From Osedax fenrisi (lineage: Eukaryota; Annelida; Polychaeta; Sabellida; Siboglinidae): a stretch of DNA of 64,000 nucleotides. The DNA is taken from the NCBI GenBank assembly GCA_964019155.1, contig OZ025240.1, positions 28,063,249 through 28,127,248 of the forward strand, given 5' to 3'. Shown in pieces: positions 1-11,859 of this stretch. The notes under the pieces were generated by a model. The model did no database searches, was not told where the DNA came from, and saw only the letters and a program-made list of their open reading frames with translations. A program made the translations under genes and the position numbers. Every line of letters starts with the position of its first letter. The stretch's first letter is position 1.

Positions 1-122
1 TATAAGATTTTCTTATAAAGAGGTTTTTTAATGTGGAAAAGGTTGAATTCCAACCAAATGTGTAAACAATTTTCTTATAAAGAGGTTTTTCTTATAAAGA
101 GGTTTATTATAGAGAGGTTTTA

Positions 123-168
<46 letters not shown>

Positions 169-1559
169 TTATTTTATATATTCAATGTATGTTCCAATTT
201 TGTATATTTTATAGGTCAAATAAACACTTTCGATATCATTAATTTATGTATTCAATATATATTCAAATGTGTGTATTGTATAGGTCAAATAAACACATTG
301 AATATTACAACAACGATATCTATTGTGCAATACTATATTTTATAAAATATATCTCTTATCAATAAAAATTATTATTAATATAATTCTATATCGATATAAT
401 TGTATAATATATACATACGCACGCCGGGGGCTCAGGACCTCTTGCTTCCCAGTAAATTATTCTTCCACTGAATCATATATTATAGGTAATATAATAGCAT
501 CAGTTAGTGAAATTAATATAGTTTCTGAACTATGACATTTTCTAGAATAATTATGAATAGTGTCGAGACTAATAAAATTCAATACATAATCATTAACTTA
601 CCAACAACAAATATTTTCTATTATTTTACTAATGAATTGTACTTTCGATAGTGACATATAATTTGATAATATTTCTTTTCGTAATTATTTAAGATATAAA
701 ACTACTGCACCAAAATGCCAAATAACCATCCCACGTAGAAATGAGTGCTGGTATACAACATAACATGGTATCAAACAAATGATGTGTTGGTATATGTAGA
801 TTTGTTACAGATCAAAAATAATATAAAACCCTTGATGAAGTATTAATAAGAAAAAGTAATAAAAGAATTAATATTTAGATTATTAATTGAAATAAAAGCG
901 TATAATTGAAGAAAAAAAAATAGAAAATAATGATGGTATTGTTAGCAACTTTGAATATTTTTATCTTACAAATAATGACTAAATGATCTGTAGTGTGATC
1001 CGAGGAAATATGATATTTAATTGGAAATAGGATATTTAATTAGAAGCAATCATTGTTATCAATTTATTGATAATAATTAAATCGATATGAAACAATAAAA
1101 AAATACAAATAAAAAAATACATATATAATAATAATTTATGATTTATACACACAAAGGGAAGTAAATAAAAATTATATAAAAGAATAATATATAAATAATA
1201 ATAATGCTAATAATAATTGCATATACAACATTAATGTGCCCTTGCGTCAAATTGATTTGAATGTAAAAACAAAAACAAAAATACAATTAATCTCTAGTGA
1301 GAAAGTATTGGGTTAGTCAGATCAATACAGGATGGACTAATTATTAAGGGTTGGTAACTTCCTGAAGTATAAGGTAATTGGCATATCCTAAAATCTAAAA
1401 TTGATTAGATATAGAATTAAATAAAATAATAACAAAATTAAAATAGATAATAATATAAATCATGTAAATTTCAAAAACAAATTATTGTCAATATTAAGAT
1501 TATCAAGTTTGTTAGTTATTAATATTAATATATGAGGAGAATCTTTAATCTGTAACAGG
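1..1559. other. AT-rich intergenic DNA
   Basis: No gene is visible. A short direct repeat (a CTTATAAAGAGG motif, three copies) sits at 13-103. A (TA)n tract lies at 126-166, and the phrase ATAGGTCAAATAAACAC occurs twice (212 and 281). The two short ORFs here are products of the TA tract and of low complexity, so I do not call them genes. Confidence 0.6.
126..166. repeat. (TA)n microsatellite
   Basis: Uninterrupted TA dinucleotides over about 40 bp. This is the first of many such tracts in the window. It encodes the Tyr/Ile run seen in the overlapping reading frame. Confidence 0.9.
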
Positions 1560-2760
1560 AGAATATTTAATATTAGTAAGAATTTAATTCCATGGTGCTT
1601 TTATTTGATATGTAATTTATAAATACTTTAGATCGACACTTTCTATTTCGGAATGTCAAAATGGAGATACGTGTTCTAGAAGTATATACAACAGTGTACA
1701 ACAGTGATTTATCGATGTCAACTAGGCAATTTATAATGCCGAACACAAGTACCAGTTATTAATCGATAGGAAAGTAGTAATAGTTGAAAAAAATATAGTT
1801 TGTTGTTATAATGTACATTATTTAGATTACATCTATGAAATAAGCATGTAATGATCATTTTATGAAATTATTCAATACTTGAATTCAGACATATAAAATC
1901 TGAACCATAATTCCAGATAGACGAATTATATTATAATATTTGTCTAACTTAAGTCATGTAAGCTGCAACTAAGTTATATGATTACTGGATTTAAAATATA
2001 TAAATTAATATTAGATATAATTATAGCTCTAAAATATATAATATTCACATGAGAATTAAATGCTATCTTATTATTATAAATAATTCCAAGATTTCTAAAT
2101 TACATTCATGTTTACATTATATAATGTTTAAATTGATTCAAATAAATGTCCTATTACATTACTGCATATTTTCCAATAGAAATGTCGAGTTTCCATACAT
2201 TCATCCAAGTGAACAATAAATGTAGATTATACTGTAAACCTATAGTCTAACTTATGTTATGTGTTTATATGAAATATATATGTTAGCATCATCTATAAAT
2301 AATGAAGAGTTAATTTTAGTCCAAATACAGATAGGAGATCATTAATATATAATACAAATAATAGCGGATCAAAGACTTAATGAAAACTAGCATGTATGCT
2401 ATCATATAGAGAATTATTTATTCTATATTTTTGAGAAAGATTTTATAGGTGTATTATACAACCCAATCATGATCATTTACACTATGCCATTATTTCATAA
2501 ATCCAATAATATTGTATCAATACATTATCACAAGCCTTCACCATATCTAGTTATATGATATCAGTATTGTATGAGTTATCCGTAGACTTCATAACATACT
2601 TTTTGACTTCATGCAGTTTTAGTTATGTCGATATATTTGAAAAATTCTCCTAAATCTCTTTTATATAGAAGAGTATTATATTTAGGTTGAAAGTAAGATA
2701 ATATAAATAAATAAATCAGATTTATTATTTCATGTTGTAATGTATGAAATAGTTGAGAAG
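1560..2760 (-). pseudogene. Decayed LINE reverse transcriptase (CR1/L2-like)
   Basis: Read on the minus strand, this AT-rich stretch still shows reverse transcriptase landmarks in order. Near 2520 is a motif-A-like block (DMVKACDNVL). Near 2350-2400 is a PLLFVLYINDLLSVFG block that follows the usual GSVLGP loop. Near 2295 is LFIDDANIY, a damaged form of the FADD catalytic box. Around 1640-1780 there is a YRLITGTCVRHYKLP-like segment, and near 1590 an APWN-type tail. Frames change several times and stops are frequent, so the copy is old and inactive. Assignment to a CR1/L2/jockey-like clade rests on motif style only. Confidence 0.55.
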
Positions 2761-4473
2761 TTAATAAATAACTGTAAACTACTTATTTTTGCGAAAACTT
2801 ACCCAATGATCATATGTTAGATAAATTAGATTCTCGTGAGTTAAAAAATGTAAATATATACAATTAATATGTATCAATAAGTCAATTTAAAAATAAATGA
2901 AATAAAGTTATATAAAAATCACAGAAACGAGTTTAATTCTGAATGCCAAACTATAAATGGAATAAAATAGCTAAACAAACAAAAATAAAAAATAAAAACT
3001 AAAAAAAACAAACTGAAAGATATAATTAATAGTACCCGTAAAAATAATAACATTAGATAATCAATTAATTTTCATATTTTGATAAAGATGTTTTTTTAAT
3101 TTTTTTTTAAAGTTTTTTATATAAATTTGATATATTTTTTATATAAATGTGTGTAAATAATAATTTATTTAGACATAAACTATTCCATTAATTAGGGCCT
3201 TTGAATGATAAAGTATATGATGACGGCTTGATGTTATATAAGGTAATTTGAAATTATGTAAATTATTTTTGAATAAATGGTAATAAATAATAATGATATT
3301 CTGCTTGGGCATTTCATTAAATGTAGATTGTGCATGCATACATTATTTTTCTAATTTATTAAATCTATAAATTTTAATATATTATAATATACAAATAAAT
3401 AGTTGGTATAAGTCAAAGTACAAATATTATTGACAATTTTAATGATATTTTTATTTACAATTCGAATAACCTTATTTTGTAGTGTTGAAATACATTGAAG
3501 TATTGTATTATTAACGTACATTTATTATTAACATTTATTTTTCCAGGTTTCTTAACAATACATGTATGAGGCAAAAACAAGGAATTATAAAGTAGCTTTA
3601 AAATATATAATGTAAATAGCTTAGCTTTCTTGATATATAAATAACATTAGATAACTTCAATTGTATTTTACTTATATGTAAAATATCTTTAAAATTTTAA
3701 TTATTATCTAAAATAATTTCAAGAAAAGTATAACTATAGGTATATCTATAGATACTAAGCATGTGCTACTGTTTTTCAAACAATATTAGGGTACAAGGAA
3801 GAATGATAATATATCTATAATGTTAAGGACAATATAGATCTTTACTTTTATATAAATCAGTTATTTAAATTTATTTTCAATAAGCTGGATATTTGCCTTC
3901 ATTTAGAGCTCGAGAATAAATTATAGAAAGAGGAAAATAAAATTCATATGAGATAATTCTCATAAATCCTTTAAACCAAATAAATCAGATTAATTATTAT
4001 ATTTATTTGGTAATAAACACAAGAACTCTCTAACTGTAACATGGGAAATAATATAACTTACGATATGTTTCGTAGTTTTACGATTACAAGATGGTATATA
4101 ATCTGAATCATTTAATAAATACGGACTTAAATTATGTAGATATATAGTAGGTGTTATCATAATTATCTGTATAGATTATACTAGTATTATTAGCACATTT
4201 TAGTAATGAAATCATATTAAATGGATGAAGTGTATTATTAATATATTTATAATACAATTATTTTTTATCATAATTCAATATATGAGTTCCCTTTTGTAAT
4301 TCATACTTCTTTAGATATGATATGAATATGTATCAGTATTTGCATCAAGATGTATGCATCTCTTTATTATATTTATATGTTCATGAAATCATCTATATTT
4401 AATAAAATCTATTTTATATGATAATGATTATAATACATGTTTTGTATACATAGTGGAGTATTTATATGTATAC

Positions 4474-4540
<67 letters not shown>

Positions 4541-5399
4541 CGGGGACGACTTCAATTGTTGTAAGGGACAATTGTTGCCAATACTCTTACTGTTGGCGAA
4601 AGTAAGTGTAAGTAAGTTCCTTAATGAATTGGATATATAAACCCCAAATAATCCACGTTGATACACCTTTATCGATATTCATTTGCAATCAGTATAAATT
4701 AATCGAGGTAGATTTTTTTATCTATTTTTATTACTATTTTTATCCTGGAAATACATTTTATAATCAAATATTTTATTTTATTTTATATCTGATTTTTCCC
4801 CCCATAATCACATTGGGTGAACGAATTGATTATCGAATTGATATCTATTCATCAAAGCAAATTATACCTACATTTATTCAGTATTACAAAGATAAACCTG
4901 ATACAAATATACCAAATGTCTACACATATATGTGTAGGATATAGTAGGATATAGCCTACTATTTAATGATACAAAACAAAAAACTATAATATAAATTATA
5001 TTAATTTATAATAATAACGATATAAACTTAGTAATGATTTACTTATATATGTATATATATATGATGTGTTAAATTAAATTTATTTTAATAACAAAAATAA
5101 TTCTATTTATAATGTTAACTATAATGTAACCTACATAAGCACCCTACTGTTTAGGATTGTTGCTTACATTTTTCATTTGTAATATGTACTGTTTATTATT
5201 ATTAATTATTATAGATAGATAAATAGATAATTTTTTTATTATACAAATATTATAGTATGCCAGCAATAATAAGGTAAATAGATAATAATAATTATAATTA
5301 GTATAAACAAATTTAAAAAGTATCGAAAACGAATACAATTGAATTTGTATATCGCGAGAAGGGAAGTAGTTCTTCATTTTTTATTTGAAGGTAGTAATA
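2761..5399. other. AT-rich intergenic DNA with one long (TA)n tract
   Basis: I see no coding signal. Poly-A and poly-T runs are common, and a (TA)n tract occupies about 4479-4540. The ORFs at 4409-4666, 4624-4944 and 5144-5377 are built from TA repeats or runs of Tyr, Phe and Ile and match no family I know. Confidence 0.5.
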
Positions 5400-5850
5400 A
5401 ATGTATTATAGGTTAGAAGGGGTGGAGGGTTTAATTCCAGAGTGTCTAGAATAATTATAGTAACGTAGTTTTCTAAGTTTTGTGCGATGGGAGGAGGGTT
5501 CAGTCAGGACATTATAAAATTTAGATCGTAGGTTGAAAGGTGATGTGTAAAATGTATATAGCCATTACACAGATGTTGGTAGTCATTAGAGATGAATATC
5601 TAATAGATAATATGTTTAGTTTGACAATATTTGTTGAGAATGGCAAGTTAAGTCAAGTTTCTAGGTCAGTGATACTTGTAGAATAGTCAGTATTATTTAG
5701 TCGATAGATTAGTCAAAAGGGTATATTGGATATACTGGCATTGGTTACAAGTATTTCTTATGAGACGATAGTAGAATAGGTAGTCAGTATTCGATAGATA
5801 ATACACATATCGGTGGTAGTTAGTGCAGTGGGTATAACGATGTAGGAATG
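5400..5850 (-). pseudogene. Possible C-terminal LINE remnant
   Basis: The base composition rises relative to the flanks. On the minus strand, short readable blocks (for example SKFYNVLTEPSSHRTKLRKL) resemble the poorly conserved C-terminal region of CR1-like reverse transcriptases. There is no catalytic motif and the frame is broken, so this is a weak call. It could be another transposon fragment. Confidence 0.22.
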
Positions 5851-5949
5851 TAATATATTAAAGAGGTGGTTGAATGTGGAATCTTTTAAGTGCACTTTCA
5901 TGTAAATATATTTATCGAATATTTAGTGTAATGTCGATAAAGATATATA

Positions 5950-6030
5950 GGGGACAGTCTCCAATTATCGACCCCCTCCTAATACCGACCCCCTCTCGTA
6001 TCTCAGGAACTATAAGAGATATACAACAAT

Positions 6031-6062
<32 letters not shown>

Positions 6063-8078
6063 TTTATTAGAAGAAAGTTGTATATATATATATATATATC
6101 ATGTGAATTATTAAATTCATTATATTATTGTTTCCTCTAAAAGGCTTCAGATGAAGATAATTATCTTTTCTATGCTGCCGCCTACTGATATATACATGAA
6201 CTGTTCGTAATTTAATGATAAATATGAATAAGTATTTTTTTTTTTTAAATATTCAATCTTACAATTGTTATTTGATAAAATGTAATATTCTCTTTTTAAT
6301 TTTTAAATATTTGAATAATAACTTTTTTAAATCATTGTAAATTCTTTATTAATTAAAAGAAAACTTAATAATGAGCATAATATTTTAGAACAATAACATT
6401 TTTATAACTATTATAAAAATAATTTAATTTGAATAACTAGTAACCAATATATCTTAATTATAGCAACCCATATAATGTTCCTATTACCACCCCCTAAATT
6501 ACCCTAATACCGACCCCATGTGATTTATAATATCCAATCAAATTATATCCGTATTTTACTTTAAAATATGTCGTAAGTTGTTTGTGTATCATTGATATAG
6601 ATTTAGGATTCATGATTCCAGTTGATTATATAAATACTGATTAATAAATACATATTAAATAATAATATATAAACAAAATCTGTTTTGACAAAAAACTTGT
6701 TTTTAACAAAAATTTATAATTTTATATTGATTTATGTTTCATTTTGTATCTTAATTATTGTATTATCTCTTCGGGTTTTTTTTAAAATGTGTTTTTGTTA
6801 TAGAAAATTTAGGTTTTTATATCTATATTTCAAATATACTATAATATAAAATTAATAATTCATTATTATTACAAATAAAGTGGGAAGTATTATTTTATTT
6901 TTGTTTGTTCGGTATTATATGTTTGTTTTATATATATTTTGTATATTTGTTTCAAATATATTATATATTTAAAATACAATATTAATAATTTTCTATTATT
7001 TCAGATTATAGTGACAAGTATTATATTGTTTGTTTCGTAATATTATTGGTATATTATGTTATTAACTGTTTTGTATACTTTGTTTATTGGTTTATTTTAT
7101 TTCTAACGTATTCTGTTTGTATATATATATATGTTTCAAATTTATCAAATTATACAATTAAAATTTAAAATTAATAAAGTACTACCTACTATTATTACAG
7201 ATTTTGGTAAGTATTACATTATTTGTTTGTTTCATTCTAGTATTGTTTTAATTAATTTGTAACATGTTCTATTTATAATATAGTTAAAATTTAATATTTA
7301 AATATTAAACTATATAACTAATTATGTATTAATAAAACAGGGTACAAAGATAAGAAGAATTCTATAAAGTTAAAGTAGAAATTGAATATTTCGATGTCAC
7401 AATATAATGTATTTTATTTCTATTTTCGATTATTTTTACGCTATCTTTTATTTCTATTTTTATCATTTTTTGTTTATTTTTACTATAAGATTTATTTCTA
7501 CTTTAGATTGTTCTTCGTTTATTTTTACGGTAAATGTAAAAAGTTTTAATTTCTTTTATTTTTTAATTTCGTATTATTCTTTGTTTATTTCTATAACGTA
7601 TGTTATCTTTAGAAAATATGTATACTTTATACTTTCGATTATATTTGCGGCTATGTATTTGCTTAAATAAATGATCAAACAATATATACTATTTTAATAT
7701 AATTACAATAAGTTTAAATTTAAATTTAATATTACTATTAAAACATAAATTCAATACAAAATAAATTGCCTGCATATTATAATTAATTATATTTTGTATA
7801 TCTTCTATTTTTATTTAATATTATAATACTACAATTATTTATACCACGATTATTTTAGGGGGTCGGTAATAGGAGAGGGGGTCGGTATTAGGCATATGAA
7901 TCCGATTACCGACCCACCTGTTTATTCTTGTAAATATAATTACATCAAAAATTTAAAATAGCAATATTATTAATTTTCATAATATTATCCTAATTACAAA
8001 ATGTCAAATAAATATATTTAATATTGAATAAGTTATTACAAATAATCATTTAGGGGTCGGTAATAGGAAACTTTCCCC
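5950..8078. mobile_element. 2.1-kb DNA element with GGGGA inverted ends and repeated CCGACCCC words
   Basis: The left end starts GGGGACAGTCTCC and continues AATTATCGACCCC. The right end, reverse-complemented from 8078, reads GGGGAAAGTTTCC and then TATTACCGACCCC. These are inverted ends of about 26 bp with few mismatches. The word TAATACCGACCCC (either strand) recurs inside near 5981, 6505, 7858, 7885 and 7905, as subterminal repeats do. The interior is extremely AT-rich and includes diverged tandem units around 6830-7270 with ACAAGTATTA-type boundaries. No transposase can be read, so the element looks non-autonomous or fully decayed. Its end resembles those of the MITEs at 17.5-18.1, 29.6-30.5 and 50.9-52.0 kb, but the internal word differs. 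I do not recognise the superfamily. Confidence 0.6.
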
Positions 8079-8210
8079 TGTCCTGATGTGTTTATTTTTA
8101 GTGGATTGTAGGATTATACTATAACCTTTAGTATGGCATGATGGTATAAATATATTAAATATAACTATTGAAAACCCATATAGTAACTATTAAAATCATA
8201 ACGCTGATCT

Positions 8211-8453
8211 ATGATTGAAAATCAAAAAATACATTACGTAATGTATTTTTTAAGGTGTTTATTTATGGGTAAAATAATACGTCCCACTATTGATTTTTTA
8301 TATGTAAAAGGAAACCGTTTATCTGCTCACAAACTACCTATGATTCGACCACCTACTGGAACATATTATTTGACATATAATGTTACGTTGCGGAAACTAG
8401 TTTATGGTTGCTTGGGACTATTAATAGGTATACATGTCGCCAAACGTCAATAA
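8211..8453 (+). CDS. Unrecognised small ORF with one hydrophobic segment
   Basis: The frame is 80 codons from the first ATG, but the first part (8224-8251) is a perfect 28-bp palindrome. The second ATG at 8264, starting MGKIIRPTIDF and giving about 62 residues, is therefore a better start. The amino-acid mix is balanced rather than the Ile/Tyr/Asn runs of neighbouring frames. The C-terminal third (LVYGCLGLLIGIHVAKRQ) could be a single membrane anchor with a basic end, like many small organelle membrane proteins. I do not recognise the family. It may be a real small gene, a retrocopy or chance. No clear promoter or intron is visible. Confidence 0.25.
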   Translation: MIENQKIHYVMYFLRCLFMGKIIRPTIDFLYVKGNRLSAHKLPMIRPPTGTYYLTYNVTLRKLVYGCLGLLIGIHVAKRQ

Positions 8454-8454
8454 T

Positions 8455-8516
8455 GCATAACAAAATATGTGAATATATATATATATATATATATATTCAC
8501 CCATTTTGTTATGTAT
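8455..8516. repeat. Inverted repeat with (TA)n loop
   Basis: GCATAACAAAATATGTGAA on the left is mirrored by TTCACCCATTTTGTTATG on the right around a TA core, giving a hairpin of about 18-20 bp stem. It starts right after the stop codon of the small ORF at 8453. Confidence 0.6.
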
Positions 8517-8562
8517 AATATTTTCCTATACGGTTTGCAACTTAAGTCATGCATATGTGGTA

Positions 8563-9361
8563 CTAGGGGTGTCGTAAGGGGTGTCAGAAGGGGACGAGGG
8601 GTATCGGACCACCCCATTTAATAATATTGGGGGGGCTAAGTATGTTTACCCCCCCCCCCCAATGAAATGTGTTATAATAAATTATATATATATATATATA
8701 TTACATCTAGTATAATGTCTTTGTTAATACACATTTTTGATAAAGAATGTTACCAAAAATATGGGGGGCTACATATTTCCCCCCCCCCTCCCCCCTTCAT
8801 GAAATAAGATAATATTTATGAGAGATACTTGTTATCTGGCGATATTCAGAATGAAATTATTCAACTATATAAAACTAAATTATTAAATATTTTATTGAAG
8901 GATATTAATGGGACTTTCTCAATTACATGTGATGGAATTCAAGATATACCCGGAAGTGAGCAGATCATCTTGGAGGTTATCTTCATTATTAGACATTAAA
9001 ACTAGAAATTAAAGAAATATGCATAGGAATATTCAATATGACTGAGACTACAACTTGGGAAAATATAGCAAATTTAATTGTATCTGAACTTTAATATCTT
9101 AACTTGCCTATTTCTAAATTAAGAAGACAGTCATATGACAGTACAGCTAATATGTCTGGTAAATATAATGGTGTAAATACTTTAATAGTGACTAGACAGC
9201 ATTAGCTTTTTATACACAATATGGAGCTCATCGCACAAACTTAATAGCATATTCATTAGATAATAATATAAATATAAGAAAATACTTGAGAGTGGTTCAT
9301 AAGTTGGGATTATTATATGAACAAACTATCAAATATGGGAATATGAATCGCTTCAACATAA
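8563..9361 (+). pseudogene. hAT transposase relic (ZMYM1-like), N-terminal part
   Basis: The DNA begins with a TAGGGGTGTCG phrase and G/C runs that may be the transposon end. From about 8815 the plus strand reads as a broken hAT transposase in several frames. Blocks include ITCDGIQDIPGSEQ near 8920, TTWENIANLIVSEL near 9050, RQSYDSTANMSGKYNG near 9130, and QYGAHRTNLIAYSLDNN near 9220. These match, from memory, the family of transposase-derived proteins called zinc finger MYM-type 1. Stops and frame changes make it inactive. The reading ends at about 9361, where an oppositely oriented LINE begins. The C-terminal dimerisation block appears 4 kb further on at 13496-13681, which suggests that the insertion split this element. 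Confidence 0.7.
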
Positions 9362-10146
9362 GTTCTTCTCCATCCTTCACGGTTCAATGTAGCCTCTAAT
9401 AATTAGGTAAGATCCATTTCTGACCCCGCCCATTCCACTATGTAATCCATCCATTTTTTTCTGTATCGTCCTCTTCTTCTTTTATCAAAAACGCAACCTT
9501 GTATCACATTTGTATTCATATAATCATAACGCATCGTGCAACCAAAATATGAAATTGTCCTTCTCTTTACTGTTGATAGAAGATGCTAAACTTGACATAA
9601 GCACTCAATAATTCTTTGTTATACATAATAATTTGTTTTTCTTTCTCTGTAGGTAATTCCCAGGATTCTTCTATAGGATTTATTCTAAAATGCGGTAATT
9701 CTTCTTTCCATTATTTCTGTTAGTGTCAAAGTTTCGCAGCTATAAAGTAGTATATGCAATATTAGTTATTTTTACAGTAGTATTTTATATGTAGTGATAT
9801 GTTTCGACTCTTACATATATGTAAATATACTGTACATATACATATACTGTATACAGTGATTAAGCGAACTAACGTAGAGGTTGCTGTTGCCATTATTATG
9901 TTTATCTCTATTTCACTTTTATCATATTTCGTTAGAGTCGCACCCAATTATTTAAATGTATCTACTACTTCAATAAGTTCATCGTTCATGGTTATCGTTA
10001 TCACTTCAGCTGTCTCATTTTTTCAAATTCGTTGACCAATATTTTACTTTTCTCGTAGCTGACCTCCCTACCATATGCACTTGCAGAGTTTATTTGTAAG
10101 TTCTTGCAACTCTGTGTTTTATCTTCCATCAGGTCAATGTCGTCTG
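9362..10146 (-). pseudogene. LINE reverse transcriptase, 3' part (after the FADD box)
   Basis: On the minus strand the sequence just inside 10146 reads DIDLMEDKTQSC and then YGREVSYEKSKILV, the segment that follows the catalytic FADD in endonuclease/RT-type LINEs. Lower coordinates correspond to the thumb and C-terminal region. The 5' half of the same reverse transcriptase resumes at 11860, after the inserted LTR element. The copy has several frame changes and is inactive. Confidence 0.75.
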
Positions 10147-10452
10147 TGTTATATGTGGAACTTTCCATATACGCGTCCCCTATCTAGTTCGCCTAATTAT
10201 ATAAGATGTTTACCGTCTGGCTAATTCGGTCGACGCACGCACGTGCGCGACGCGTACTGCGTGCGTATTTATCTGCATCGTCAATTAGCCAGCACACAGC
10301 CAGCTTTTTTATATACGCCCTTCGAATACCAACACGTACATTCTGTCCCACACGCATGTTCACGTGGCACGCCAGTGATGCGTGGCATATGCCCTTTTAA
10401 TAAATATGACCAATACCCTAACATAATCTTATTCATTGTATATCATATTTCA
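10147..10452 (+). repeat. 5' LTR
   Basis: 306 bp, TG...CA. It contains a TATATAAG phrase near 10198 and AATAAA near 10400, as expected for LTR promoter and poly-A signals. It is much richer in CpG than the flanks. Confidence 0.92.
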
Positions 10453-10483
10453 TGGTGGCAGTAAAGTAAAGAACCCCGCAACA

Positions 10484-10603
10484 ATGTCTACCCCTACATT
10501 CAACTGGAACGCAAATAACATGGTCGAGGAACTCGATATGTTCAAGTCATACATCAACATGCATATTATGGACGCATTTCCTAATATCACCGAGGACAAA
10601 TAA
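10484..10603 (+). pseudogene. Gag N-terminal remnant of the LTR element
   Basis: ATG to TAA, 39 codons, starting 31 nt after the left LTR. The peptide begins MSTPTFNWNANN and continues EELDMFKSYINMHI. This is the style of Ty3/gypsy Gag beginnings, with an aromatic/Trp pair and then an amphipathic helix rich in Phe/Lys. A stop is followed at once by the 30-bp tandem repeat, so the rest of Gag has been lost. It could still serve as a short leader ORF. The family assignment is by eye. Confidence 0.5.
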
Positions 10604-10618
10604 GTCATTAAAATTAAA

Positions 10619-10917
10619 ACGCGCCCACACAGGCCTACGAAAGAAACCACGCGCCCACACAGGCCTACGAAAGAAACCAAGCGCCCACACAGGCCTACTA
10701 AAGAAACCACGCGCCCACACAGGCCCTACGAAAGAAACCACGCGCCCACACAGGCCTACGAAAGAAACCACGCGCCCACACAGGCCTACGAAAGAAACCA
10801 CGCGCCCACACAGGCCCTACGAAAGAAACCACGCGCCTACACAGGCCCTACGAAAGAAACCACGCGCCTACACAGGCCCTACGAAAGAAACCACGCGCCT
10901 ACACAGGCCATACAAAC
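10619..10917 (+). repeat. 30-bp minisatellite inside the LTR element
   Basis: Ten tandem copies of a 30-31-bp unit containing CGCGCCCACACAGGCCTACG and then AAAGAAACCA. Some units have an extra C (AGGCCCTACG), and the last three carry TACACAGG instead of CACACAGG. It lies between the Gag remnant and the protease remnant. It produces the repeated minus-strand ORFs of this area, which I do not regard as genes. Confidence 0.93.
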
Positions 10918-11023
10918 ACAACGGTGAACGGTAAATAACACTCACCACTAATATATATGTATACACATATATATATATATCATATCCTCAACAACATCAC
11001 CAACAACGTCACTAGTATCTTAT

Positions 11024-11212
11024 GACCTTAACCCCATAGCTATTCACGGTACAACAACAATCCAATGCAGTTATCTAGGACTCAAATACAAACTACTATT
11101 TTACATAGCGCATACCCATGGCCCTATAATTATCGGTCTACCTTCATGCCGATCAATGCGATTAGTAACACTTAATTGCTCAATATCATTACACATACCT
11201 ATAAATAATTAA
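11024..11212 (+). pseudogene. Retropepsin C-terminal remnant of the LTR element
   Basis: An open stretch of 62 codons to TAA reads DLNPIAIHGTTTIQC, then YKLLFYIAHTHGPIIIGLPS and LVTLNCSI. The GP.I.IGLPSCR..LVTLNCSI pattern is typical of the second half of Ty3/gypsy aspartic proteases, including the hydrophobic ILG(L)-like motif. The first half, with the catalytic Asp, is missing. This shows that the element arose by internal deletion of a complete gypsy-type retrotransposon. Confidence 0.75.
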
Positions 11213-11553
11213 AATATATATCTATATATATATCATATATTAGTAAAATAAATGCAGTATAAATGCATATTATTACTAGGGAGGATGTTCCCACATACGC
11301 TAATTGCGTTATCATTATTATCTTGTTGAATAATATATTATAAAATGATATTAGTTGCACGACGCACACACGTGCATATTATTATAACGGAGGATGTTCC
11401 CCGTACTAACATGTATGCATAACGCATCATTAAAATATATATATATATATCATATCCATACCCACACATATAACGCATGTCGGCGTTACTATATGTTTAC
11501 TATACACCTTACTATATATATTCCACTTGTTTTCTTATTGTGAGAAGGGAGGA

Positions 11554-11859
11554 TGTTATATGTGGAACTTTCCATATACGCGTCCCCTATCTAGTTCGCC
11601 TAATTATATAAGATTTTTACCGTCTGGCTAATTCGGTCGACGCACGCACGTGCGCGATGCGTACTGCGTGCGTATTTATCTGCATCGTCAATTAGCCAGA
11701 ACACAGCCAGCTTTTTTATATACGCCCTTCGAATACCAACACGTACATTCTGTCCCACACGCATGTCCACGTGGCACGCCAGTGTCGCGTGGCATATGCC
11801 CTTTTAATAAATATGACCAATACCCTAACATAATCTTATTCATTGTATATCATATTTCA
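11554..11859 (+). repeat. 3' LTR
   Basis: 306 bp, colinear with the left LTR with about six substitutions. It is preceded directly by the polypurine tract and followed by the GTCTG target duplication. Confidence 0.92.

Larger units (their letters stand above)
10147..11859 (+). mobile_element. Short non-autonomous LTR retrotransposon (Ty3/gypsy-derived)
   Basis: Two direct repeats of 306 bp bound a 1,713-bp unit. Both start TGTTATATGTGG and end CATATTTCA. The 5-bp target duplication GTCTG is perfect (10142-10146 and 11860-11864). A primer-binding-like sequence TGGTGGCAGTAAAG follows the left repeat directly. A polypurine tract GAGAAGGGAGGA (11542-11553) touches the right repeat. The two LTRs differ at only about six positions by eye, so the insertion is fairly young. 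The interior lacks reverse transcriptase and integrase. It holds a Gag-start ORF, a 30-bp minisatellite and a protease remnant. It would need help from an autonomous relative to move. Confidence 0.92.

Noticed and set aside
10450..10801. Overlapping minus-strand ORFs with a repeated VSFVGLCGRV motif
   Set aside because: They are translations of the 30-bp minisatellite inside the LTR element.
10619..10917. CRISPR-like array of regular 30-bp repeats
   Set aside because: Units are head-to-tail without spacers, and the context is a eukaryotic retrotransposon; it is a minisatellite. The same applies to 39053-39366.
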